Shown here in pieces: positions 38,956-47,009 of a stretch of 64,000 nt of DNA (position 1 is the stretch's first letter; each line of letters begins with the position of its first letter). A model generated the notes under the pieces. It worked only from the letters and a program-made list of their open reading frames with translations. It did not search any database and was not told the origin of the DNA. The translations under genes and the position numbers were made by a program. Origin of the DNA: Schlesneria sp. DSM 10557 (lineage in GTDB: Bacteria; Planctomycetota; Planctomycetia; Planctomycetales; Planctomycetaceae); the NCBI RefSeq assembly GCF_041860085.1, contig NZ_CP124747.1, positions 992,001-1,056,000 of the forward strand, written 5' to 3'.

Positions 38956-40002
38956 ATGAAAGCCGCAGTCTTTGTCGAACCTGGTCGTATCGTTCTAACA
39001 GACAAGCCAATCCCACAGGTCGGTCCGCGTGACGCGTTGATCCGTGTAACGACGACAACAATCTGCGGTACCGACGTGCATATTCTTAAAGGGGAATATC
39101 CCGTTGTGCGTGGGCTGACAATCGGGCACGAGCCCGTCGGTGTCGTTGAAGAGCTTGGTGCAGCCGTGACCGGCTACTCCGTTGGCCAACGTGTGATCGC
39201 AGGCGCAATCACACCCTGCGGACAGTGTCACTCGTGCCTGGGAGGCAACCAGTCCCAGTGCGGCGGTAAGCCGATGGGGGGATGGCGACTGGGGAACACG
39301 ATCGATGGGTGTCAGGCCGAGTACGTCCTGATTCCTGATGCTATGGCGAACCTTGCCCCGATCCCTGATAATCTGACCGACGAACAGGTCCTCATGTGCC
39401 CCGACATTATGAGCACAGGCTTTGTGGGAGCTGAGCGAGGGGGCGTTCGTATCGGAGACTCCGTTGCCGTGTTTGCTCAGGGGCCGATTGGCCTGTGTGC
39501 GACGATCGGGGCACGCCTTCGCGGAGCGAGTCAGCTCTTCGCGGTCGATGGACTGAATGAGCGGTTGACGGTTTCTCGTCATCTCGGCGCCGACACAACG
39601 ATTAATTTTCGAGAACAAAACCCTGTCGATGCGATCCTGTCGGCGACAAATGGCCGTGGTGTAGATGTGGCCATCGAAGCTCTGGGGACCCAGTCAACAC
39701 TCGAGAGCTGCCTGCGCGTACTCCGACCGGGTGGGGTGCTGTCCAGCTTGGGAGTCTATTCCGGCAAGCTGACATTGCCACCCGACGCGTTTGCGGCTGG
39801 CCTGGGCGACCACTCGATTATTACGAGTCTGTGTCCGGGCGGCAAAGAGCGCATGCGAAGACTGATGAATGTTGTGGAGTCAGGGCGAGCCGATCTACGT
39901 CCATTTGTGACGCACCGATTCAAGCTCGACCAGATTGAGGAGGCATACGACCTGTTCGCAAATCAACGCGATGGCGTCATCAAGATCGCCATCACGACCT
40001 GA
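38956..40002 (+). CDS. Zinc-dependent alcohol dehydrogenase
   Basis: 348 residues, from ATG 38956 with GGAG upstream. Catalytic zinc ligands are Cys37 in TTICGTDVH and His in IGHEPVG. The structural zinc lobe is CGQCHSCLGGNQSQC. The NAD(P) domain has the glycine-rich VFAQGPIGLCATIGARL. Zinc ADH-like families such as sorbitol, threonine and formaldehyde dehydrogenases share this plan, so substrate is open. It follows the GH5-like gene by 60 bases, suggesting sugar or alcohol metabolism, but that is only context. Confidence 0.88.
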   Translation: MKAAVFVEPGRIVLTDKPIPQVGPRDALIRVTTTTICGTDVHILKGEYPVVRGLTIGHEPVGVVEELGAAVTGYSVGQRVIAGAITPCGQCHSCLGGNQSQCGGKPMGGWRLGNTIDGCQAEYVLIPDAMANLAPIPDNLTDEQVLMCPDIMSTGFVGAERGGVRIGDSVAVFAQGPIGLCATIGARLRGASQLFAVDGLNERLTVSRHLGADTTINFREQNPVDAILSATNGRGVDVAIEALGTQSTLESCLRVLRPGGVLSSLGVYSGKLTLPPDAFAAGLGDHSIITSLCPGGKERMRRLMNVVESGRADLRPFVTHRFKLDQIEEAYDLFANQRDGVIKIAITT

Positions 40003-40118
40003 GACATGTCAGTTTATCCTGTTCGCGGTCGCATTTCGGTGTTGTCGATTCGGCGATCCCGTTACTGTCTTCAGGCCGTATCGAAAGCGCACTGACCGCG
40101 CGGCGACCAGCCGTGCGG

Positions 40119-41159
40119 TCAGGTGGTCAGTTCCGATAAGACCCCTTCGACGACAGGGCGCGGGCAGGACCAAACCAGGAAAAAAAGTGCTTGCCTGGCC
40201 CATCGCTGCGCTGGATGGGGTGCAACGAACCCGCCCCCCTTCGCAATCATGAGTGATGTCTGAGTGGATCGTAAAGCGAGCGTCGTGCAGTCTGCTCGCA
40301 AAGTGAGTACTTCCTGAGAATCCCTCGGCGGTGATGTCGCGAACAGGTGCAGTCGCTGTCTTAGTTCGTGTCTGTTGGCATCCAGCTTGGAGGCAATCTC
40401 GGCGAGATCGGGACGCTTCACAGATTCCTGCTGGATGAATTCGATCGCTGCTGCGGACAGGCCCATCGCCAGACAGGAGGTTTCCAATCCACCTCCACCA
40501 ACTCTACCGAGGACGCTTTCCGCGGGGCCGGCCAACAGCATTTCAGGAGGGACTTCGACTTGGACGCAACGGACCAGACTGGTCCGCGAACCGGTCAATG
40601 CGGACAGGGGCAGGGGAGGTTCGATGCTGACACCCGGGCGGTTCGTCTCCAGCATCACCAGAATCTGCCGCGAATCCGTGGTGCTTGCCCCAATGATGAT
40701 GACGGCAGCGGCATCCGCTCCCGTCACCCACGGAATCTCGCCGTCGATCTGAAAGCCACCGGATTCGAGAGGCGTTGCCCGCAATGAGGGCCCCAAATGC
40801 TGCCTGGAAGTCGATAACTGTGACAGTCCCACAGTCAGGAACATATTTCCTTGGGCGAGAGCAGGCAGAAAACGTGACTGCAGGCGTTCTGGCCCTTTAA
40901 GCAGTTGCCGAACTCCCGCTTCACGCTGGCTCAGAATAAACGCCGTGGTCAGGCACGACGCGGCAAGCTCTTCAGTTCGGATGAGAATATCGACTGGAGC
41001 AAGCCCATCACCACCGTAGGCGCGCGGGATGGACCAGCGGAGTGCGCCTGATTTCTCAAGTACGCTCCAGGAGGAAGCTGGCCACTGGGGGTCACGGTCG
41101 GCTGCTTCACTCTGGCCGATCAGTCGTTCTTTGTCTTCTTTCGAAATCATCATCGACAA
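40119..41159 (-). CDS. Acyl-CoA dehydrogenase-like flavoprotein
   Basis: 346 residues, shorter than the usual 380-400. The N-terminal helices (WSVLEKSGALRWSIPRAYGGDGL, EELAASCLTTAFILSQ) and the beta domain (LTVGLSQLST, FQIDGEIPWVTGADAA) match acyl-CoA dehydrogenases. The C-terminal helices are reduced and the catalytic Glu is not evident. It could act on an unusual substrate, like the nitroalkane oxidase/DszC groups of this superfamily, or be degenerate. It is convergent with the zinc ADH gene. Confidence 0.75.
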   Translation of the reverse strand: MSMMISKEDKERLIGQSEAADRDPQWPASSWSVLEKSGALRWSIPRAYGGDGLAPVDILIRTEELAASCLTTAFILSQREAGVRQLLKGPERLQSRFLPALAQGNMFLTVGLSQLSTSRQHLGPSLRATPLESGGFQIDGEIPWVTGADAAAVIIIGASTTDSRQILVMLETNRPGVSIEPPLPLSALTGSRTSLVRCVQVEVPPEMLLAGPAESVLGRVGGGGLETSCLAMGLSAAAIEFIQQESVKRPDLAEIASKLDANRHELRQRLHLFATSPPRDSQEVLTLRADCTTLALRSTQTSLMIAKGGGFVAPHPAQRWARQALFFLVWSCPRPVVEGVLSELTT

Positions 41160-41286
41160 TCCAGGAATGAATCCAGTGTCTCGTCACAGCCTTTACCGGC
41201 CCGATGCTCTCACAGAACAATCGCCCCGTCGCAAATGTGATTCAGAGTATGATGGAACAATGAAGATTCCGCACCAGATAACAAAG

Positions 41287-41314
41287 CACCCCGGCACTCG
41301 AAAATGCCGGGGTG
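41287..41314 (-). terminator. Rho-independent terminator of the class I amidotransferase-like gene
   Basis: A perfect 10-bp stem, CACCCCGGCA/TGCCGGGGTG, with an 8-base loop. Read on the minus strand, it begins 35 bases after the stop at 41349 and is followed by CTTTGTTAT, a T-rich tract. Confidence 0.65.
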
Positions 41315-41348
41315 ATTGTAAATTGGCAAATCAGGCAGAACGCCCGCA

Positions 41349-42113
41349 TTATGCGGCCATTCGCTGAGGAATCTTGAGGATCGTGGGTTCGGTGCCATGA
41401 GCGGCGGCCAGGAATTCCTGGAAGATCTGCATGTCCAGAGCTGAAGCCGTATCGTCTTCTGGATGCCACTGCACACCCAGGCAGAACCAGTCAGGATCGA
41501 TCGACTCGTAGCACTCGATGACTCCGTCGGTTGCGTGAGCCGAAGCTTTGAAACAGGAGGCGAGCCGGTTGACGGCCATATGGTGTTCGCTGTTCACGCG
41601 GATTTCGCCGGGACCATAGATATCCCAGCAGCGCGTTCCTTCGACGATCTCAATGATATGTCGGTTGTATCGTTCGACAGGATCGCGATGGTGCAGGCAA
41701 CGGGGAATCGCTTCGGGAATGTGCTGAATCAGGGTTCCGCCACAGACGACGTTCAAGGTCTGCATCCCGGCACCAATGGCGAGGAGCGGAATTCGTTTTT
41801 CCACGGCGAACTTGGCCAAGCGGCGATCAAAATCTTCACGACGAGCGGGCATGGGGCGAGTGTGAGGATGTGGTTCCATGCCAAGTCGCATTGGATCGAG
41901 GTCCATCGTGCAACCGGCCAGCACGATCCCATCACACATCTCCAGCGCCTGTTTCAAATCATCGTCACTACTGTAAGGTGGGATGAGCATTGGCAGTCCA
42001 CCTGATTCAACGACAGAATCGTAGTAACCGGTGTTGAACCAGCTCAGAGCCAGAGCGTCTCTACGGGAAGGCCGATAGTCACCATTGATACCAATTACGG
42101 GTTTCGTCTTCAT
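41349..42113 (-). CDS. Class I glutamine amidotransferase-like protein (C26/PuuD family), catalytic Cys absent
   Basis: 254 residues, the size of PuuD-type gamma-glutamyl-GABA hydrolases. KPVIGINGDYRPSRRDAL start and the DGIVLAGC loop fit. His and Glu of the triad are present in VQWHPED. But the nucleophile elbow, normally LGICRGMQ, reads LAIGAGMQ, so Cys is Gly and Arg is Ala. As read, it could not do the usual amide hydrolysis. It may bind a glutamyl compound or peptide, or use other chemistry. A good terminator hairpin follows. Confidence 0.82.
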   Translation of the reverse strand: MKTKPVIGINGDYRPSRRDALALSWFNTGYYDSVVESGGLPMLIPPYSSDDDLKQALEMCDGIVLAGCTMDLDPMRLGMEPHPHTRPMPARREDFDRRLAKFAVEKRIPLLAIGAGMQTLNVVCGGTLIQHIPEAIPRCLHHRDPVERYNRHIIEIVEGTRCWDIYGPGEIRVNSEHHMAVNRLASCFKASAHATDGVIECYESIDPDWFCLGVQWHPEDDTASALDMQIFQEFLAAAHGTEPTILKIPQRMAA

Positions 42114-42478
42114 AAAATCCCTTTCCTACGTGGCACATCCTGTGCAAGACTGACAACCATGAACATTGCCGAAACAATCCGCTGGACGCGACGCGCCCCC
42201 CTCACCACGGACTGACGACAGACTCCGTAAACACCAAGTATCTGCGTTACCAATACGGCTGAGCACCGACTAAGAATGTCACTTGAAACTCAAGTGAAGC
42301 ACCTGACGACGTCCAACTCCATCTAACGACTGATTTGCGAATCCATTCTGACAGCACCACCTGAATCCTTCAGGTCGTATTCGAGAATCCATGAAGTGCA
42401 CAAAAGAGCTTCAACAGTCTTCTCGAACCGTTTCGACGGTCACTGCTCGCCCTAATTGATGATTGGCGGCAGCGGCGT

Positions 42479-42511
42479 CCTCACGACCGGCGAAACTTAC
42501 CGGTCGTGAGG
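42479..42511. repeat. 12-bp perfect inverted repeat
   Basis: CCTCACGACCGG (42479-42490) and CCGGTCGTGAGG (42500-42511) with a 9-base loop. It could be a terminator for a minus-strand transcript or a mobile remnant. Minus-strand bases after it are AGGACGCCGCTG, with no T-run. Confidence 0.5.
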
Positions 42512-42686
42512 ATGGATGTAAAGCATATCGACTATTTTGGGGTCAATACAAATTTTAAGCACTAAATATGGACGTCGCTCGAATCCCTGTTGAACTGGGT
42601 AATTTTGAACCTGGTTGGCTCCCTTTTTTGAAGGCAGACCTTGCCGCTTGCTGGAAATCACGCCCAGGTAAGCCATTACACAAAAC

Positions 42687-42730
42687 AGGGGACATGAGCT
42701 TGCAGAAATCTGCTCAAGCTCCCGTCCCCT
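42687..42730 (-). terminator. Palindromic hairpin beyond larC
   Basis: Outer arms AGGGGAC/GTCCCCT, middle arms GAGCTTG/CAAGCTC, inner GCAGA/TCTGC. On the minus strand, after the larC stop, the stem is followed by GTTTTGTG, so it may terminate larC. Similar interrupted palindromes also occur as mobile repeats. Confidence 0.5.
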
Positions 42731-42854
42731 GAAATCGTTTGCAGGTTCGAATTGGTCCCGCTATCGACCATCTCTGTGCCGAGAAACCGCTTTCAATTGC
42801 GATCGGGTCTCTTCGCAGACTCGGGTTCAAGACAAGGCTGAATCGATCCCGGTC

Positions 42855-44198
42855 CTAGTGATTGTGGTCATGGTCATGTCCGCAATCATGGCCATGATCA
42901 TGATCATGATCATGATCATGATCATGATCATGATCATGATCATGGTCGTGATCGCAGTCGTGGTCATGATCGTGGTCGTGTTCACCCTCTTCGTCATCCC
43001 CATCCTCGTCGTCGTCGATATCGTCTTCCAGGTGGAATGCGAATTGAGCGGCCATGTAGACATCGCGCAGCGGCAGTTCATGTGCCTTGGCGATTTCGAC
43101 ACAGTGATCAAACTCGGGTTTGAACACTGCCGCTTCGTTTTCTCTCCAGCCGACCTTTCCCTTGATCGGACCAAAGTCCGTCTCAACGGTATAGGACATT
43201 CGGTCGCGAATTGACCGATGGACACGCTGACGCCGAATTCCAAATGTCTGAGTTTCGCTGAAGATTATGGACTCCAGCTTTCCGACATCTTCCGAGCGAC
43301 AAATCACACTCAACATGACCGCTGGCCGGTCCTTCTTCATTTGAATCCCGGTCGTGTAAACGTCCAGCGCACCCGCTTCAAGCAATCGTCGCTTCGTATA
43401 CCCGAGAATCTCGCCTTGAGTGTCGTCCAGGTTCGTTTCCAGCAACATCACGCTATCGCCAGACGACTCGACGCCCGCAGTCTTACCGATGATCAGCCGT
43501 AGAATATTGGCTCGCCCCTCCAGGTCGCGCGTTCCTGCCCCGTAACCGATCGTGTCGATCGTCATCTCGGGCAGAGCATCGACAAAATGGCTGGCGAGGG
43601 TCTTCACAATGGCCGCCCCCGTCGGCGTGGTCAGTTCCGCATTGACCGGAACGTCGGATAAGGGGATCCCCTTGAGTAACTCCGCAGTTCCTGGAGTCGG
43701 AATAGGACAGACACCATGAGCGATTTTCACCTCGCCCCGTCCTGTCGGGATGCGGCTGCAGTACAGTTCTTCTACGTCCAGAAGATCAAACCCGATGGCC
43801 GCTGCCACGATGTCGACGATGGAATCAACCGCACCCACTTCGTGGAAGTGAACCTGGTGAACGGGTGAGCCATGCACCTTCGCTTCGGCCTCCGCAACCG
43901 TCTGGAAGATTCTCAGCGCCAGATCTCGCTGATTGTCATTGAGAACTTCGGAACGGTTGATAATCTGACGAATATCGCTGAGGTTCCGATGGACATGCTG
44001 TTCCGGATGTTCAACACGAAAATGCTTCGCTCGAAATCCACCGCGCTGCACTTCGTCGACATGGACTTTGACACCTGGCAGATTCAGCGAATCAATCCCT
44101 TCGCGAAGGGCATTCGGGTCAAGTCCCGCATCCAGCAGGGCGGCGACCGTCATGTCGCCGCTAATTCCGGATGCACAGTCTAAATACGCAATACGCAT
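42855..44198 (-). CDS. larC: LarC-type nickel insertion protein with His-Asp tail
   Basis: 447 residues from ATG 44198. LarC inserts nickel into the pincer cofactor of lactate racemase LarA. The start MRIAYLDCASGISGDMTVAA is the family's opening. HQVHFHEVGAVDSIVDIV and IPTGRGEVKIAHGVCPIP follow, then the LarC2-type domain (GPIKGKVGW, FDHCVEIAKAHELPLRDVY). The last ~50 residues are acidic then almost pure His-Asp alternation, with a few Cys and Gly, a probable nickel store. Some homologues are split by a frameshift; this one is a single frame. No larA, larB or larE is in the window. Confidence 0.9.
   Translation of the reverse strand: MRIAYLDCASGISGDMTVAALLDAGLDPNALREGIDSLNLPGVKVHVDEVQRGGFRAKHFRVEHPEQHVHRNLSDIRQIINRSEVLNDNQRDLALRIFQTVAEAEAKVHGSPVHQVHFHEVGAVDSIVDIVAAAIGFDLLDVEELYCSRIPTGRGEVKIAHGVCPIPTPGTAELLKGIPLSDVPVNAELTTPTGAAIVKTLASHFVDALPEMTIDTIGYGAGTRDLEGRANILRLIIGKTAGVESSGDSVMLLETNLDDTQGEILGYTKRRLLEAGALDVYTTGIQMKKDRPAVMLSVICRSEDVGKLESIIFSETQTFGIRRQRVHRSIRDRMSYTVETDFGPIKGKVGWRENEAAVFKPEFDHCVEIAKAHELPLRDVYMAAQFAFHLEDDIDDDEDGDDEEGEHDHDHDHDCDHDHDHDHDHDHDHDHDHDHGHDCGHDHDHNH
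42870..42985. repeat. ATGATC microsatellite encoding the LarC His-Asp tail
   Basis: The hexamer ATGATC (CATGAT on the coding strand) is repeated about eight to ten times without interruption around 42892-42945, flanked by degenerate units (GTGATC, ATGGTC). The repeat codes for His-Asp pairs at the LarC C-terminus. Copy number may vary between strains. Confidence 0.8.
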
Positions 44199-44395
44199 TG
44201 AACGAGTCCTCAAATGACAGGTTGTTTCGCTCCCCCATGTACTAAGGTGGGATTACGATACGGAAAAGTCGATCCCGCGTCGCCAACGAATCGATCCCGG
44301 AAGGAATCACGATCGATTCCCGCCAGATCGATTATGGCGTCATCAGGTCAGTAGAAGTCAGGGATTTTTTGCAGACAGATTCACCAGGGCTGAGG

Positions 44396-45196
44396 TCAGT
44401 GCCCCATCCCCTTCCAGATCAGCGTAGCAGTACCTGCTGCCAGACAGTAATAGCCAAAAACGTGGAGACGTTGTTTCGAAATCAGGGTCAGAAGCAGACG
44501 CAGGGCAATGATTCCGACGATGAATGAAACGCCCATTCCCATCAGCAAGACGCTACCCGGTATTGCTTCGGGATTGCCCCCTTGCTGCTTCAGCAATTTC
44601 ACCGCATCAAGCAAGGCAGCCCCCCCAATCGCCGGTATCGCGATCAGAAACGAAAAAGTTCCTGCCGATTCCCGCTGAAGTCCTGCCAGCATTCCTCCGG
44701 AAATCGTGCTTCCCGACCGTGAAATTCCAGGAACGAGAGCGACAGCCTGGAAGCACCCCACCATCAGCGCGACCCACCAGGGCATCTCTTTTTCGTTGTA
44801 ATTTCCCCCTTTTACTCTCTGACTGAGAAGCAGCAGTGTTCCCGTGACGAGTAGTCCGCAGCCAGCAATCCAGGCGTTCTCAAACAGCGGTTCCAGTCTC
44901 TTTTTAAATAGCACTCCCACCAGACCTGCCGGAATCGAGGCCAGGACAATCGCGGCACAAAGGCGCAAATCTGCTTCAAGAATAATTCGCTTCAGACGCT
45001 GAAAATAAACAGTGATAATCGATCCCAGAGTCCCCAGGTGAAGGACGATATTGAGCGTCATCGCCTCGTCTTCGACGGATTTTCCCTGTCGTAAGAGCTC
45101 ATCAATGATAACCAGATGTCCCGAAGAACTGATTGGCAAGAATTCAGCAACTCCTTGGACGACAGCCAAAATCAGCACGCGAACGGTATCGTTCAT
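44396..45196 (-). CDS. uppP: Undecaprenyl-diphosphatase (UppP/BacA)
   Basis: 266 residues and about eight membrane segments. UppP dephosphorylates undecaprenyl diphosphate to recycle the lipid carrier for peptidoglycan. Motif 1 GVAEFLPISSSGHLV is near residue 15 and motif 2 PGISRSGSTISGG near residue 160; both are the family's catalytic signatures. It is divergent from argJ, and a leader of about 400 bases lies between them. Confidence 0.95.
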   Translation of the reverse strand: MNDTVRVLILAVVQGVAEFLPISSSGHLVIIDELLRQGKSVEDEAMTLNIVLHLGTLGSIITVYFQRLKRIILEADLRLCAAIVLASIPAGLVGVLFKKRLEPLFENAWIAGCGLLVTGTLLLLSQRVKGGNYNEKEMPWWVALMVGCFQAVALVPGISRSGSTISGGMLAGLQRESAGTFSFLIAIPAIGGAALLDAVKLLKQQGGNPEAIPGSVLLMGMGVSFIVGIIALRLLLTLISKQRLHVFGYYCLAAGTATLIWKGMGH

Positions 45197-45600
45197 TAAA
45201 TCCCTTTTCGAACCTGACGGTATCCCTGCGAACGTGGGCGGAGTCTATCAAGCTGATCGCAATCCGGTCGAGTGAGCTGAGACTTCCGACCGTCAGAACT
45301 TCGCGAAATCCAGCCAAGTCGACTGCAGGGCGTGTTATCCAAGACAGCCTCCCGCAAAGGTGACGGATTTATTCATGGGCCTCTCATTCGATTGCCACCA
45401 GACGCGAACGTGGAACTGCACTCCCGTGTCAGGCTCTGGATAGCCACGCACCCCACCTCAACGCTATTTTAAACGGCGGGACCGTCAACTTGAGGAATTC
45501 TTGGCGGCAAAACCTCCAGGTGATCCAGTGCAATTGCCTGAGAGTCCTTTCTCCCCCCCCAACCCATTCAGTTCCAATGCTGCAAGGAATGACTGCGAAT
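45197..45600. other. Divergent intergenic region uppP/argJ
   Basis: About 400 bases holding both promoters. The argJ frame is open back to 45490, but the conserved protein begins at 45601. No repeat or RNA gene seen. Confidence 0.45.
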
Positions 45601-46800
45601 ATGACAGAACAGACTCCACTTCCGGCCGGATTCTCCACAGCAGGCTTCCGGTGCGGAATTAAGAACGACGCTCCCAAACTCGACCTGGCCTTGTTCGTTT
45701 CCGACCATCCTTGCACCGCGGCGGGCGTCTTCACGACCAATCTTGTCTGTGGAGCCCCTGTCAAAGTTTCCCGCGATCGGTTGCCACGCGCCACGGCCAG
45801 AGCTGTCGTCATCAATTCAGGTAACTCCAATGCAGCGACAGGAGAACGGGGACTTAAGGACGCCCGTCGTATGACCGCGCTGCTTGCCGAGCAGATCGGA
45901 GTCAGTTCCGAGGACGTCCTGGTGGCGTCAACAGGAGTGATCGGCCGCTTCCTGCCGATGGAAGTGCTTGAGGCGGGAATCCCTGCCGCCGCAAAGGAAG
46001 TCGCCAAGTCGCCCGAGTCATTCCTGAAGGCCGCTCAGGCGATGATGACGACTGATACGTTCCCGAAACTGGCGACCGCCACAGTCAAAATCCAGGGGCG
46101 TGAAATTCGAATCAGCGGAGCGTGCAAAGGGGCCGCCATGATCGCTCCGAACATGGCAACCATGCTGTGTGTCATCATGACCGATGCGAAACTGAGCGTT
46201 GACGCGACCCAGACCATGCTGCGAAATAGTGTGCAGGACTCCTTCAATTGTATCAGTGTCGACGGCCATGAAAGCACCAGCGATTCGGTGGTCCTGCTCG
46301 CCAACGGAGCCTCGGGTGCGGAAGTGGCCTCAGCAGAGGATCAAAAAGCGTTTCAGGCCGCTCTGGACGAAGTTGCTGTCAAACTGGCGACCGACATCAT
46401 TCGAGACGCCGAAGGGGCACACCACTTCGTTGAACTGAATGTGACGGGTACTCGCAATCGAGACGAGGCCTTCGTAATCGCGAAGTCGATTGCCGACAGC
46501 CCGCTGGTCAAAACGGCCATCTGCGGAGCCGACCCGAACTGGGGACGTATCATCTCGGCGGCCGGATATGCGGGAATCCCCCTGCTGGAAACGGACATGA
46601 CACTCGTCATTAACGGCTTCCTATTGTATGAGTCCGGGACTCCTGTCGCGTTCGACGCAGCACAGGTCTCAAAAAGTCTTCGCGACAACCGGGTCGTCAC
46701 AATTGATCTGAAGCTCACCCATGGCTCCGGCAAGGTGCGGTTCTGGACGTGTGACCTCACGAAAGAGTACGTAGAACTGAACGCTGACTATACGACCTGA
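45601..46800 (+). CDS. argJ: Glutamate N-acetyltransferase / amino-acid acetyltransferase
   Basis: 399 residues from ATG 45601; AAGGA lies about 12 bases upstream, and ATG 45589 is possible. ArgJ makes N-acetylglutamate and recycles the acetyl group in arginine synthesis. PLPAGFSTAGFRCGIK starts the domain. The autocleavage/nucleophile motif KGAAMIAPNMATML is near residue 180, where the Thr in ATML is the N-terminal nucleophile of the beta chain. NSFNCIS, DPNWGRIISAAGYAG and TYDLT-like C-terminal strands are as expected. No other arg genes are near. Confidence 0.95.
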   Translation: MTEQTPLPAGFSTAGFRCGIKNDAPKLDLALFVSDHPCTAAGVFTTNLVCGAPVKVSRDRLPRATARAVVINSGNSNAATGERGLKDARRMTALLAEQIGVSSEDVLVASTGVIGRFLPMEVLEAGIPAAAKEVAKSPESFLKAAQAMMTTDTFPKLATATVKIQGREIRISGACKGAAMIAPNMATMLCVIMTDAKLSVDATQTMLRNSVQDSFNCISVDGHESTSDSVVLLANGASGAEVASAEDQKAFQAALDEVAVKLATDIIRDAEGAHHFVELNVTGTRNRDEAFVIAKSIADSPLVKTAICGADPNWGRIISAAGYAGIPLLETDMTLVINGFLLYESGTPVAFDAAQVSKSLRDNRVVTIDLKLTHGSGKVRFWTCDLTKEYVELNADYTT

Positions 46801-46845
46801 ACTCGTCGCTCGTAGACTCAGCGCAGGTACAGCGACAATTTCGTC

Positions 46846-46882
46846 TGGCCTCTTTCCTCATCAATTCAGGGGAGAGAGGCCA
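46846..46882 (+). terminator. Hairpin after argJ
   Basis: TGGCCTCTTTCC pairs with GGGAGAGAGGCCA across about ten bases, with a few mismatches. It lies 45 bases after the argJ stop and between convergent genes. No strong T-run follows. Confidence 0.5.
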
Positions 46883-47009
46883 CGTATCGAGCACTTGAAG
46901 AAGAGAAACTGCACAGCGATTGACTCAGCGTCTCACAATTATCTGCATTCCAGCCGACGCGGCAGGCGGACACGTTTCTCTGCCGCGTGTGACGAAATTC
47001 AAACACGAA

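Larger units (their letters stand above)
42114..42854. other. Intergenic region with two strong palindromes
   Basis: About 740 bases between the puuD-like gene and larC. It contains a 12-bp perfect stem (42479-42511) and a 44-base interrupted palindrome (42687-42730). No gene is seen. Confidence 0.55.

Noticed and set aside
42870-42985. CRISPR-like regular repeats
   Set aside because: The repeat is an uninterrupted hexamer inside a coding region, with no spacers. No CRISPR array is seen in the window.
42858-43214. 118-codon plus-strand frame rich in Met and Ile
   Set aside because: It is the antisense reading of the LarC His-Asp repeat.
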